A DNA stretch of 54,184 nt from a virus. The number at the start of each line of letters is the position of its first letter. Within the stretch, counting starts at the first letter, position 1. Below are positions 7,706-15,998 of this stretch, in pieces. The notes under the pieces were generated by a model that saw nothing but the letters and a program-made list of their open reading frames with translations, did no database searches and was not told the DNA's origin. The DNA lies in the IMG/VR virus record IMGVR_UViG_3300017971_000339, positions 1 through 54,184 of that record. One strand, given 5' to 3'. A program made the translations under genes and the position numbers.

Positions 7706-8650
7706 ATGCAGAAAAAGAGAACGATTTTGTACGTTGAAAGCGATGATCATGGGGGCAATATTCGGGGGCTAATGTCGCCAGATACCCGACTCCCTGACGA
7801 TAACTTGATATTAGAACTGGCAAATGATGAGGATTTGAGTTTTACGGAAGCGGAATTGATGGTGATTAGCGATCCAAAGGAGTTTGATTATTGCTATCAT
7901 TCCCCAAAACTTAGATCATTCCAGCTATATCTCAATAAACTGAGGAACAGAAATCTTGAATGGCTAGTTGATTTATCTGCAGGTGATGAGATATTGTATC
8001 TTCATTTAGGTGATATTACGCAGGGGCAAAAATATGTTTCTGATTGGGTTACAACCAGGATTGGAGATCAATTCTTGATTGCACTCGCCAATCATCGCCC
8101 TATCATGGAATTACCAAATTTGAAAGCTGCGCGATATGTAGAGGGGACGAGTTCTCACGTGTTCGGAGATGGAACGAGTGGGGGCGTGGTTACTGCTCAA
8201 TTGAAAGCGGAATACCCAGAGATTGACGTAAAACCTATTCATCATGGATTGATTGAATATAATGGGCTGTTGATTGATTGCGCTCATCATGGCCCCGGGC
8301 CTGGATCTCGTAAGTGGTTAGAGGGGAATATTGCCAGCTATTATATACGGGATAGAATGATGAAAGACTTGCTGCGCGGTCGTAATCCTGCAGATTTGTT
8401 CCTGAGAGCGCACTTTCACACTTGGGCGCGCGCATTCTGGAATATTTCCATCGATGACAAAGATTATATATCTGAAATCTGTTTGATGCCTTCCATGTGT
8501 GGCTTGAATTGCTACGGCAGACAGGTTACAAAAAGCGTGGAGCAGATCACAAATGGAGCGCTGGCGTTCGAGATTTACGGGGACAAAATCCTGGATGTGC
8601 ATCGTTGGACAAAAACGCTTGATCTAAGAAACTACGAGGTAATAGCATGA
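7706..8650 (+). CDS. Calcineurin-like metallophosphoesterase
   Basis: Likely two-metal phosphoesterase (phosphodiesterase/phosphatase or nuclease). Motifs appear in family order: D13-x-H15 in SDDHGG, GD at 102-103 in LHLGDITQG, a G-T-S-S-H (147-151) in the place of GNHD/E, CAHHGPGPG (192-200), and the closing RAHFHTW with His236 and His238. Length 314. The region between motif 1 and GD contains an extra helical insert (35-95). It lies in the late rightward block among small genes, not beside replication genes, so a role in virion DNA processing or in disarming host nucleotide signals is speculative. Ribosome site GGGAGCGAAGG. Confidence 0.75.
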   Translation: MQKKRTILYVESDDHGGNIRGLMSPDTRLPDDNLILELANDEDLSFTEAELMVISDPKEFDYCYHSPKLRSFQLYLNKLRNRNLEWLVDLSAGDEILYLHLGDITQGQKYVSDWVTTRIGDQFLIALANHRPIMELPNLKAARYVEGTSSHVFGDGTSGGVVTAQLKAEYPEIDVKPIHHGLIEYNGLLIDCAHHGPGPGSRKWLEGNIASYYIRDRMMKDLLRGRNPADLFLRAHFHTWARAFWNISIDDKDYISEICLMPSMCGLNCYGRQVTKSVEQITNGALAFEIYGDKILDVHRWTKTLDLRNYEVIA

Positions 8651-8895
8651 GCGAACTTGATGCACTTGCAAGAGCAGCGTTAGATGAATTAAAAAAAGAT
8701 ATAGTCCAGCCCATACAACCAGGAGATTTGAGGGTAAGAGATATTGCGGAGAGTATCGGAATTGGGCGCTCGTCCGTGTATTCTCTTATGGCTAAAATGA
8801 TTGATTCTGGAACGTGGGAGAGCGAGATTGTCCGAGATCATAACGGAAATCAAGTAAGGGTATATCGAAAGGTGGTCAAAGATGCAAAAGGGTAG
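8647..8895 (+). CDS. Small winged helix-turn-helix protein
   Basis: 82 residues. DLRVRDIAESIGIGRSSVY (28-46) is a clear HTH with the recognition helix at GRSSVYSLMAKMID, followed by EIVRDHNGNQVRVYR, a beta-hairpin wing. Start is coupled to the phosphoesterase (ATGA). Likely DNA-binding, possibly a local late-gene regulator. Target unknown. Confidence 0.65.
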   Translation: MSELDALARAALDELKKDIVQPIQPGDLRVRDIAESIGIGRSSVYSLMAKMIDSGTWESEIVRDHNGNQVRVYRKVVKDAKG

Positions 8896-9949
8896 ACGTT
8901 ATTTGCTCTTGATTATAATTTTCTCGTTTCTCATTTTATTGTTTTCGATAACTACAATTATCATAAACAAGGATGGTGTGCGATTTGTGCTGCCTAGCGT
9001 ATCCGAATTGCACACAATATATATTCCCGTACTGTTGAAAAGCGATCAACAGTCGCCTTATGAAAAAAAGCCAATTCGAGGTGTTGAGGTTTATTCTCGC
9101 CCATTCTCGGAGTATGCCGAAAATTACAATGGATTGATCCTAAAATACACAATCCATTTTACGGATATTATTCCGGAACCACTCACCCAACCAAATTGGA
9201 CAAAACCGGACGGAATATTCCAGAATGATGATCGGCGCTATGGCGGGTTTCAGGGTTCACCATCCTGGATGAACGGGAATCAACCTACTTGCAAGCTGCC
9301 ATTACCTGAATTCTGGAATTTATGGGCAGCGATAGCAAAAGAAGCGGTTAGCAGATACGATCTTGATTATATGTCTGTCTGGGTGGAACCGGACGTTTAT
9401 TATATTGGAGCAGAATATTATTTTGGTTGCATTGGTTCTGATTATGCAAGCGGAGTAGAATATGCAGAGTTTTATAATTTTGTGTATTCTGCGATCAAGA
9501 GCGAGTATCCTGATTTGCAGATTTTAGCAGGAGAATTGGCTGATCCATCGCAAGCGTTTTTTCTTGGTTTCCTGGATACGGTTCACGAATTTGATGGGAT
9601 CTCATTTCATGGGTATACGTATTGCTCTGAATACAGCTATTTCGATATCAGTAATAAGATCGAATCGATTAAATCGCTAACGCAAGATAAACCTGTTTGG
9701 CTATCTGAAACATCCGTAATTACTTCTTTGAATGAGAACTCCATCTGCTATGAGAACTCCCCTGCTGTTGAGCAGCTGCAGGTTGAGCATTACAAGATCG
9801 TGGAGCAGGATAATAGATTGGATGGATTCTTGTGGTTTACGTTGAATGATTCTGGATGGCGTTATTCGTCCATGATGCGCAGGGATCGATTGAAACCCGT
9901 AGGATGCTATTATAATCAGATGAATGAATGTGCTGATTTTGCACCATAA
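8882..9949 (+). CDS. Membrane-anchored glycoside hydrolase, clan GH-A-like
   Basis: 355 residues. N-terminal basic start and hydrophobic segment (7-28) suggest a signal anchor. Residues 42-53 (ELHTIYIPVLLK) match the short motif I associate with Chloroflexota exported proteins. The remainder looks like a TIM barrel: SVWVEPDVYY places a candidate acid/base Glu169, SFHGYTY (241-247) is a barrel strand, and VWLSETSV gives a candidate nucleophile Glu276. This E-E spacing on strands 4 and 7 is typical of GH5/GH39-like retaining enzymes. Probably acts on host surface or sheath polysaccharide. Start overlaps the previous gene by 14 bp. Substrate and family number cannot be given from sequence alone. 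Confidence 0.6.
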   Translation: MQKGRRYLLLIIIFSFLILLFSITTIIINKDGVRFVLPSVSELHTIYIPVLLKSDQQSPYEKKPIRGVEVYSRPFSEYAENYNGLILKYTIHFTDIIPEPLTQPNWTKPDGIFQNDDRRYGGFQGSPSWMNGNQPTCKLPLPEFWNLWAAIAKEAVSRYDLDYMSVWVEPDVYYIGAEYYFGCIGSDYASGVEYAEFYNFVYSAIKSEYPDLQILAGELADPSQAFFLGFLDTVHEFDGISFHGYTYCSEYSYFDISNKIESIKSLTQDKPVWLSETSVITSLNENSICYENSPAVEQLQVEHYKIVEQDNRLDGFLWFTLNDSGWRYSSMMRRDRLKPVGCYYNQMNECADFAP

Positions 9950-9955
9950 TTCAAT

Positions 9956-10030
9956 CTAAGGCGATTCTGTGATTGATATATAGCAGAATATAGCATATAG
10001 CGTATAATCGCCTTAGAATCAATCTGGGCG
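9956..10030 (+). repeat. Boundary element copy A: 11-bp inverted repeat plus 25-bp conserved block
   Basis: CTAAGGCGATT (9956-9966) and its perfect complement AATCGCCTTAG (10006-10016) flank a 39-bp AT-rich spacer. The right arm begins a 25-bp block (10006-10030) repeated exactly at 38589-38613 (opposite strand) and with 22/25 identity at 17223-17247. Lies right after a stop codon and upstream of the 10042 promoter. Candidate operator or phage-specific transcription signal. Confidence 0.7.
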
Positions 10031-10041
10031 CTTCTGGTTGC

Positions 10042-10071
10042 TTGACAATGATTGCGGTTATCTGGTACACT
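10042..10071 (+). promoter_or_regulatory. Sigma70-type promoter upstream of the head genes
   Basis: TTGACA (10042-10047, perfect -35), 18 bp, TACACT (10066-10071, 4/6). Predicted start near 10078. It reads straight into the terminator at 10107-10140, so full-length transcription would need read-through or antitermination. Confidence 0.65.
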
Positions 10072-10106
10072 CCGATTAGTTGAATATTTGGCATACCGCA
10101 ATGGGA

Positions 10107-10140
10107 GGCCGTGAACAATTCTGTTCGCGGTCTTTTTTTT
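10107..10140 (+). terminator. Intrinsic terminator / attenuator in the leader of the head operon
   Basis: GGCCGTGAAC - AATTCT - GTTCGCGGTC followed by an unbroken run of Ts (10133-10140). Ten-base-pair stem (one G-U), six-nt loop. It sits only about 30 nt after the predicted start of the 10042 promoter and 19 nt before the next gene, so it may act as an attenuator as well as ending upstream transcripts. Confidence 0.8.
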
Positions 10141-10158
10141 GTTTCTGGGAGAAAATAA

Positions 10159-10635
10159 ATGTTACCAATTGCTTACCCCCATCCAACCGGACAAGCGAAT
10201 CCCATCACATTTCGTGCTGCAGCTGCTTTGGCTGCGCAGGGAGCGTGGGATGCGTCTCCAACTGAGATTCCGATTATCGCCTACGATTGGCTAACGTTAT
10301 ATTTCTCATACGATGAAGATGCAGATGCAACGGACGGTGCGGTTGATTGGTATCTCGAATATTCTCCCTATTCCATTGATCAAGTTGGTGTACAGAATTG
10401 GTTCCAGATGACGCTCTATGCAGCTGGCGTGATGGCTGCTGGCTCTGATATTCAATCGAATATACAGCGAGAATACATCACATATGCTGCTACCGATGCT
10501 GCGATTGAAGCATTCGTTTATGGTCCATTGCAGTTGGAGCGCACAATTGAGCGTATTCGTTTGGTGGCGCGTGAATCTGGTGATACGGATAATCCTGGAT
10601 TATTCCATGTGGTTGGCGTAGCAAACGGAGAATAA
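10159..10635 (+). CDS. Hypothetical virion-region protein
   Basis: 158 residues, Ala/Tyr/Asp rich with no Cys, no signal sequence. Segments such as WLTLYFSYDEDADATDGAVD (20 residues) and ERTIERIRLVARESGDTDNP look like beta-sandwich strands and loops, as in head-decoration or fibre-like proteins. It is the first gene after the terminator and precedes the protease and capsid genes, so a structural role is inferred from position only. Ribosome site GGGAGA. Confidence 0.6.
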   Translation: MLPIAYPHPTGQANPITFRAAAALAAQGAWDASPTEIPIIAYDWLTLYFSYDEDADATDGAVDWYLEYSPYSIDQVGVQNWFQMTLYAAGVMAAGSDIQSNIQREYITYAATDAAIEAFVYGPLQLERTIERIRLVARESGDTDNPGLFHVVGVANGE

Positions 10636-10638
10636 CGT

Positions 10639-11214
10639 ATGAAACCTACTAACCGGACATTCTTTGAATTATCAAAGATCGATAGTCTTGCCACTGAGGG
10701 GCTATTGGGAACAAGCAATTCCCTGGCATATCGTGTGCATGAGATCGAAAAACACATTCACAGTCGCGGCCGTTATTGGGGAGCGTTAGCTATACCAAGC
10801 GAAGTGAACGCAATCGAGGCGAATGTGGCTCGTCCATTTGCTGCTACCAGTGGAAACAATACCTGGGGCGCGGCGATTCCGATTTGTGGCACAGATGATG
10901 TTCCGGTTGTGGCTGGATTAGTTAAATTTGATGCTCATAGATTATTGATTACAGATTTAGATGACGACACATCACCGTGGCGAATCCGGTTTATTTACGG
11001 AACCGGAACGAGCGCAGATGCAATTGCTGCAGGGCAATGGTCAGAGGAAATGATTACAACATCTGCTGTTCCAGGAAATCGGGCAGGTGGTACTCCACTT
11101 GATTTTCAAATGCCACGCATTGATGTTGGGTCAAAATTATGGGCGCAAGTTTGGAATGATACCAACGGAGAAATCATGTCGTTCTTCTGGGGCGCTCATG
11201 GATACGCAGGGTAA
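10639..11214 (+). CDS. Hypothetical structural protein
   Basis: 191 residues. An N-terminal helical part (1-45) then a strand-rich domain with PFAATSGNNTWGAAIPICG and WRIRFIYGTGTSADA, and a closing KLWAQVWNDTNGEIMSFFWG. The pattern (strand pairs, Gly/Thr/Asn loops, aromatic-rich strands) suits a beta-sandwich head or fibre component. Starts 3 bp after the previous stop. No family recognised. Confidence 0.6.
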   Translation: MKPTNRTFFELSKIDSLATEGLLGTSNSLAYRVHEIEKHIHSRGRYWGALAIPSEVNAIEANVARPFAATSGNNTWGAAIPICGTDDVPVVAGLVKFDAHRLLITDLDDDTSPWRIRFIYGTGTSADAIAAGQWSEEMITTSAVPGNRAGGTPLDFQMPRIDVGSKLWAQVWNDTNGEIMSFFWGAHGYAG

Positions 11215-11218
11215 ATCG

Positions 11219-12694
11219 ATGCCTTATCTGAAAGTAAAACAGGGAAACAAGTGGTGCATCTACAAAGAGCAAGACGGCAAAAAAACCGGTGCGACTTTGG
11301 GTTGTCATCCAACCGAAGAAAAAGCGAATAAACAGATTGCTGCTCTGAATATAAACGTAAAGGAAATCATGAAACCTAAAAAACTTGATGAGGCCGTTGA
11401 TGAGATTGAAACCGAAGTTGAGGAAATGTATCCATCCTACGATGTGATTGATCGGGCGAATGTTCCCTGGGGTGCAATGAGTTTTGATGATGTAGCAGCT
11501 GCTCGAAAAGCATCTGAACTTATGGAGCGCCTAGAGGGACACACGAGCGTTTTCTACACGCTATTTTGGCGTATCTGGAACAATGATGATATTCCGGTGA
11601 GCGAAAAGGTTCCTGCCTGGGAAAGTCTGATGGCAGATTTTACATCTGCCTTTGACGCTGAGATTTCAACCGAGGAATCCGCAATGGCAGAACTGGAAGA
11701 TTTCGCAGAGAGCGATATGGGGTCCATCGTGCGCATTTCTGAGAGCGATAAACAGAACTCAGATGCGCGCTCTCCGCTTAAGATGGATATCGTGGTAATT
11801 CAACCAGGATGGGGAAACCCCAAAGATAACCATTATTACCCCGCTGAGGTGCTGCGCAGGGATGCGCACATATTCGAGGGTGCCAAAATGTATGCTACGG
11901 ATCATCGCCCAGAAGAAAAGAACGTGCGTACCGAAGTAGCTAAAGTGGAGCGCATTATTGGTTTCTCTGAGGATGGCGCTCCCATTGGGCGTGTGAAGGT
12001 TTGGAACCCTGATTTTGCCGAAGATATTCGGAACCGCGAGAAATTGGGAGAATTGGAAACCCTAAAGTGTTCTATTCTCGCCAAAGGGAAGGCAAAAAAG
12101 GGTCAGATTGACGGCAAGGATGCAAATATTGTCGAGGCGATCATTGCATCGAAATATACGAATGTCGATTTTGTAACAAACGCGGGTGCGGGTGGTCGCG
12201 CTCTGCGATTGGTTGAAAATGATGAGGAGGTTCAAATGGAAAAAGACGAAGATCTCGTTGAAGTAGATGAGATCGAAGAAAAAACCACCGAGGACGAAAT
12301 CCAGGAATCAGATGATGTGATCCTGGAAGAACAGGACGATGAAATTGCCGAAGATGAAACCGAAGTTATCGAGGATGAAACCGGAGATGATGAAGTTTCT
12401 GAGGGTGATGAGGACGAGCCGACTCATTTAGCCGAAACCGATGTTTTTGAGATCCTGGAAAAATCAAAATTACCAGAGCAAGCGCGCGAGCGAATTGCCA
12501 CTGGCAATTACCTATCAGAGGCTGAGTTGCAATCCGCAATTACAGCCGAAAAAGATTACATCAAAGCGCTGTTGGGTTCTGGCGAACCGCAGGATTTGGG
12601 CAATACTTCTGCAGCTGCAGAAAAGCCCCTTACTGACAAGGAAATCGCCGAAGATCATCAACGGCGCATCGATGCGATTATTTTTAGTGACTAA
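11219..12694 (+). CDS. Prohead maturation protease fused to an acidic scaffold
   Basis: 491 residues from the ATG at 11219. Three parts. Residues 1-50 (QGNKWCIYKEQDGKK...LGCHPTEEKANKQIAAL) match a short Cys-containing module often found in phage protease/scaffold genes. Residues about 185-335 resemble the assemblin-fold prohead protease: VIQPGWGNPKDNHYYPAEVL, MYATDHRP with candidate His229, and LETLKCSILAKG with candidate Ser285, ending in DFVTNAGAGGRAL. Residues 340-425 are almost wholly acidic, then a helical tail, as in scaffolds. Cuts scaffold and itself during head maturation. Starting further upstream is possible but would overlap the previous gene. Confidence 0.75.
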   Translation: MPYLKVKQGNKWCIYKEQDGKKTGATLGCHPTEEKANKQIAALNINVKEIMKPKKLDEAVDEIETEVEEMYPSYDVIDRANVPWGAMSFDDVAAARKASELMERLEGHTSVFYTLFWRIWNNDDIPVSEKVPAWESLMADFTSAFDAEISTEESAMAELEDFAESDMGSIVRISESDKQNSDARSPLKMDIVVIQPGWGNPKDNHYYPAEVLRRDAHIFEGAKMYATDHRPEEKNVRTEVAKVERIIGFSEDGAPIGRVKVWNPDFAEDIRNREKLGELETLKCSILAKGKAKKGQIDGKDANIVEAIIASKYTNVDFVTNAGAGGRALRLVENDEEVQMEKDEDLVEVDEIEEKTTEDEIQESDDVILEEQDDEIAEDETEVIEDETGDDEVSEGDEDEPTHLAETDVFEILEKSKLPEQARERIATGNYLSEAELQSAITAEKDYIKALLGSGEPQDLGNTSAAAEKPLTDKEIAEDHQRRIDAIIFSD

Positions 12695-12708
12695 GCAAGG
12701 AGGTTGCT

Positions 12709-13329
12709 ATGGTTGATGTGTTTTATGGTGATGTAGACTGGCAGGATACGAGCGGTCCATATGTCACCGTTCCAGTACATGAACAGGATATTTGGCCTGT
12801 GGCTGATAATTCCGGTTCTGGAACCAAAGATGGTATCTTTGACGCGAACGGCGATTACGATGGGGTGCATCCTGTCATTGCAATCGGAGGACGAACTGCT
12901 GCTGATGGTCGCCCTCTGAATATTACGGGGATTGTAGTGAGCGCCATTCCTGGGCTTACCACTTCTCTTGGGCGCGTGATTATCAACATTGCTGATGGTT
13001 TTATCATCAAAAATTATGTTGCTAATGTTCTCACCTATAGTGGTGGGGATGCGAACACGTTCGAGCAAGCCCCAGTTCCTGGACAACCCGTTTACGTGGA
13101 TGACTCAGATGATTTGGGAGAAGGTGTGACGCTATCACTTTCACCGCTCAATGATGCTGATGTCAAGAACCCACAAGCCGGGGTATTGTTCTACTGTCAA
13201 GACGAAATGGCTGATTCTGCGCAAGGTGGGCCGAATGCAACCTATTCGTTTGACACTTCATTGGCCAATGAATTAGTTGAGCAAGTATTCTGTGTCTTGC
13301 TGTTCAACGGTTCACGAGATCTTTCGTAG
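12709..13329 (+). CDS. Candidate head decoration protein
   Basis: 206 residues between protease-scaffold and capsid genes, the usual slot for a decoration/stabilisation protein. Strand-rich, with PLNITGIVVSAIPGLTTSLG and EQAPVPGQPVYVDDSDDLGEG, the latter a proline-valine pattern that recalls DUF2190-type capsid-associated proteins. Start preceded by AAGGAGG. Function inferred from order and composition. Confidence 0.55.
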   Translation: MVDVFYGDVDWQDTSGPYVTVPVHEQDIWPVADNSGSGTKDGIFDANGDYDGVHPVIAIGGRTAADGRPLNITGIVVSAIPGLTTSLGRVIINIADGFIIKNYVANVLTYSGGDANTFEQAPVPGQPVYVDDSDDLGEGVTLSLSPLNDADVKNPQAGVLFYCQDEMADSAQGGPNATYSFDTSLANELVEQVFCVLLFNGSRDLS

Positions 13330-13342
13330 GAGGATAGCAACT

Positions 13343-14485
13343 ATGCGTAGAATATTACAAAAACTAAACGCTATTCACCGCGAACGAATGACGACCGCGG
13401 CGTTAGCAAACCCAGAGATGAAGGAACATTACGCCAAACGCGCAAGCGATGGCAATGATATGTTCCGGATGCTCAACGAGGGCATGGATGGATTAAGCCA
13501 TCAGTTTGATCCTGCTCCCCTCCAGGAAGTTATGGTATCGGCAGATTTTACCTATACCATTCAAGAATTCGTTCAGCGTTTAGCGCTCGAAGGATACAAG
13601 ATGATGGAGTTCGATTGGACTCCATTAGTGAAACCGGATACGGTTCCGAATTATCTACAGGTGTATCGTTATCAACATCGTGGATCTCTGGATGACCTCG
13701 AATTGGTCGGCGAGAAAGAGCGCCCTCGTGCTGGCAGCAAGGGAGAAACCAAACGCACAAATCAGGTTTGGCGATGGGAGAAGGAATACGACTTCTCTCA
13801 TGAATTGCTCGTAAACGATGATCTTGGTTATTTCAAAGATCAAGCAATGTTGATGGGTGATTCTGCTCGCAGAACCCTCGCGAAATACGTTTCTCGATTC
13901 TACACCAACGCTGTTTCCATCGCTCGATTAGTTGCTCTGGGTGCGCTCTATTCTCAGAATGGGCGCTTGACGACTGCGCGTGTTTCAGAAGCGCGCATGG
14001 CCTTTGGTCAACGCGTGGATGATCGCGGAAATCCGATGGAAGTTGAGGCCGTTTATCTGGTCTATCATCGTGGATTGCATGATACCGTTATGCAGATTTT
14101 GCAAAGCACACAAGTTGCAGAACTTGCCACCAACGCCAAGAATGTGGTCAACTTCATTCCCATCAAAGACCCGTACATGACTGGAACCGCCCCGAATTTA
14201 CCCTGGTATATGTTCGCAGATTACAAGCGCAGCAACGTAATTCCGTTCATCTTGGGACGCAGGCAGGGAATGCCTGGGCCTATGATCTTGCGCCGACGCT
14301 CTGATATCGAGAGTGTTACATCCATGCTCGGTTCTGGTTCTCCTGTTGATCCAATCATGGGCGATTTTGAGACTGGAAATATCGTGCTCAAAGTATCCGA
14401 TGTTTGGGGTACTTACGTGGATGGAACGGAAGGAAACCTGTTCGATTATCGTGGAGCGTACTATTCATCTGGTACAGCTCCGTAA
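13343..14485 (+). CDS. Major capsid protein
   Basis: 380 residues from the ATG at 13343, which follows AGGAGGATAGCAACT. The longer frame from 13277 lacks a ribosome site and runs into the previous gene. Expected HK97-fold features: helical N-arm (1-45), an E-loop-like region VGEKERPRAGSKGETKR (about 122-138), the long spine helix after LVNDDLGYFKDQAMLMGDSARR (split: LVNDDLGYFKDQ, AMLMGDSARRTL), and P-domain strands EAVYLVYHRGLHD. The style is close to Mu gpT-like/HK97 capsid proteins. Position after protease and decoration genes supports it. Confidence 0.85.
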   Translation: MRRILQKLNAIHRERMTTAALANPEMKEHYAKRASDGNDMFRMLNEGMDGLSHQFDPAPLQEVMVSADFTYTIQEFVQRLALEGYKMMEFDWTPLVKPDTVPNYLQVYRYQHRGSLDDLELVGEKERPRAGSKGETKRTNQVWRWEKEYDFSHELLVNDDLGYFKDQAMLMGDSARRTLAKYVSRFYTNAVSIARLVALGALYSQNGRLTTARVSEARMAFGQRVDDRGNPMEVEAVYLVYHRGLHDTVMQILQSTQVAELATNAKNVVNFIPIKDPYMTGTAPNLPWYMFADYKRSNVIPFILGRRQGMPGPMILRRRSDIESVTSMLGSGSPVDPIMGDFETGNIVLKVSDVWGTYVDGTEGNLFDYRGAYYSSGTAP

Positions 14486-14518
14486 ATAAAACCATAGAAA
14501 AGTAAGGGAGCATTTCAA

Positions 14519-14929
14519 ATGGCTACAACGAATAAAGAACTTGCTGCGCAGATTGCGCAGCTGCAGGAACAAAATAGGGTGATGGCCCAGATGCTTGGGC
14601 TGTCACCCGAATCCGGAACTGTCAACGAGACAGAGCGAGCGGATTACATAGAGCATGGTTCCGATAAACATGCTGTATTTCTTGGATTGATTGAGGTCTT
14701 AGAGGCTGATATGGAAGATGCAAAACGCAACGATTATATCCTCTATGAATCGCCGGTGTCTGGTCGTACTTGGCGACTGGAGGATGAAATTTCGCCTTTC
14801 ATGGCATTTCCTAACCCCGATAAGATCGCTGCATTATATCTGAGACAAAAAGTATCATCTCTGGAAAGTGGCAAGCCCACAATTCCGGATGGTGCGCCTA
14901 CCCTGCTCATGCCTCAAAGCGGTTTCTAA
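14519..14929 (+). CDS. Hypothetical head/neck protein with N-terminal coiled coil
   Basis: 136 residues. Residues 4-24 (NKELAAQIAQLQEQNRVMAQM) form an amphipathic coiled coil. The rest contains a compact part ending in YLRQKVSSLESGKPTIP. Lies between capsid and beta-helix proteins. Ribosome site GGGAGC. May be an adaptor for the next two proteins, a guess from order only. Confidence 0.6.
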   Translation: MATTNKELAAQIAQLQEQNRVMAQMLGLSPESGTVNETERADYIEHGSDKHAVFLGLIEVLEADMEDAKRNDYILYESPVSGRTWRLEDEISPFMAFPNPDKIAALYLRQKVSSLESGKPTIPDGAPTLLMPQSGF

Positions 14930-14940
14930 GAGGAGGACTT

Positions 14941-15927
14941 ATGAACTTTCCATTAATTCGTCAACAGCCCTGGTATCCTGGTCAAATGGGTGTACCCGGG
15001 TCGGACGTTTCCAGAGGATTGCGTACACAGCCAAACGGAATCGTGCTATTCGTTGACGGAAACCATCCTAACGCAACTACAACTGCCGATGGAACTGATC
15101 CCAATAACCCGCTCTCCACAATTACCGCTGCGATGGCGAAATTGGTTGCTTTTCATGCGCTGTCAGAAGTTCAAGCCGAGGGCAGTACGATTGTGATTGC
15201 TCCTGGAACCTATACGGACTCAATTGCGATTGATCGCACAAGCTACCCGCCTGATTGTTCTATCATTGGATGCGGGAATTCCAAGTTTGATGTTGTCTGG
15301 GTTCCCGCTGCTGGTGATGCTCTTTCGATTGATCAAAGCGGTTGGTTGATCGATGGGATTCACTTCCAGCCTGCAGCCGATGGCGCAGGTGTAAAACTCA
15401 CCTGGAATGCCGGTGCAGGAGCAGAAGATACGATTATACAAAACTGCTTCTTTGATGGCAGATGGGGAACAGGTTTGTATGGTGTTGAATTTGAGGGTGC
15501 TCCTGCGAATTGTACAATCCAGGATTGCCGATTTGCTGAATTCGATACCGCGCAGCCTTGTATTACCATCACCGCAACTCCCACTGCAAGCCCCTATCAA
15601 ACGCACATTCTCAGGAACACATTCCAGGAGGCTGTGGAGTATATTACGATTGAGGCGGGTGGATTCAATGCCAGTATCATCGCAGGGAATCACTTTGTGC
15701 AAGCTACTGGCGATCTGGGAGCAACCACAACCTATATCAATCTTGGAACCGGATCTCTTGGATACAATCAAGTGGTCGGGAACTATTTTGATGGTGATTA
15801 CTCGAATACCGGTGGCTATACAGCTGAAACAAACGGGAACGACAATTGGGTCGGGAACTTTGCAGCTGATGTAGCCGAAGCAGAAGTTGGCGACAATGGA
15901 ATCACTGTTGCCGAACCTGCAGCTTAA
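14941..15927 (+). CDS. Right-handed beta-helix virion protein 1
   Basis: 328 residues. N-terminal anchor with WYPGQMGVPGSDVSRGLR (12-29), then FVDGNHPNATTTADGTDPNNP (about 37-57, split here as FVDGNHPNATT and TADGTDPNNP), the usual first turn of pectate-lyase-like parallel beta helices. Short repeats such as DTIIQNCFFDG, NCTIQDCRFAEF, THILRNTFQEA and SIIAGNHFVQA are stacked coils. No catalytic site can be assigned, so it may bind or cleave surface polysaccharide, as tailspike-like fibres do. Shares its first about 75 residues and overall layout with the next gene, a tandem duplicate. Confidence 0.75.
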   Translation: MNFPLIRQQPWYPGQMGVPGSDVSRGLRTQPNGIVLFVDGNHPNATTTADGTDPNNPLSTITAAMAKLVAFHALSEVQAEGSTIVIAPGTYTDSIAIDRTSYPPDCSIIGCGNSKFDVVWVPAAGDALSIDQSGWLIDGIHFQPAADGAGVKLTWNAGAGAEDTIIQNCFFDGRWGTGLYGVEFEGAPANCTIQDCRFAEFDTAQPCITITATPTASPYQTHILRNTFQEAVEYITIEAGGFNASIIAGNHFVQATGDLGATTTYINLGTGSLGYNQVVGNYFDGDYSNTGGYTAETNGNDNWVGNFAADVAEAEVGDNGITVAEPAA

Positions 15928-15998
15928 TTGATCGATGATTATTCTGGGGTTGCGTGGATGCTCTGCGCAACCCCAGAACAATCGAAAAGGAATATGTT

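Noticed and set aside
10003-10008. TATAAT as a promoter -10 near boundary element A
   Set aside because: No acceptable -35 at 16-18 bp; it overlaps the repeat, and the nearby TTGACA-18-TACACT is a better promoter.
15220-15981. A 253-codon open frame on the minus strand
   Set aside because: Lies fully antisense to the beta-helix gene and has a composition expected of a shadow; no ribosome site or family match.
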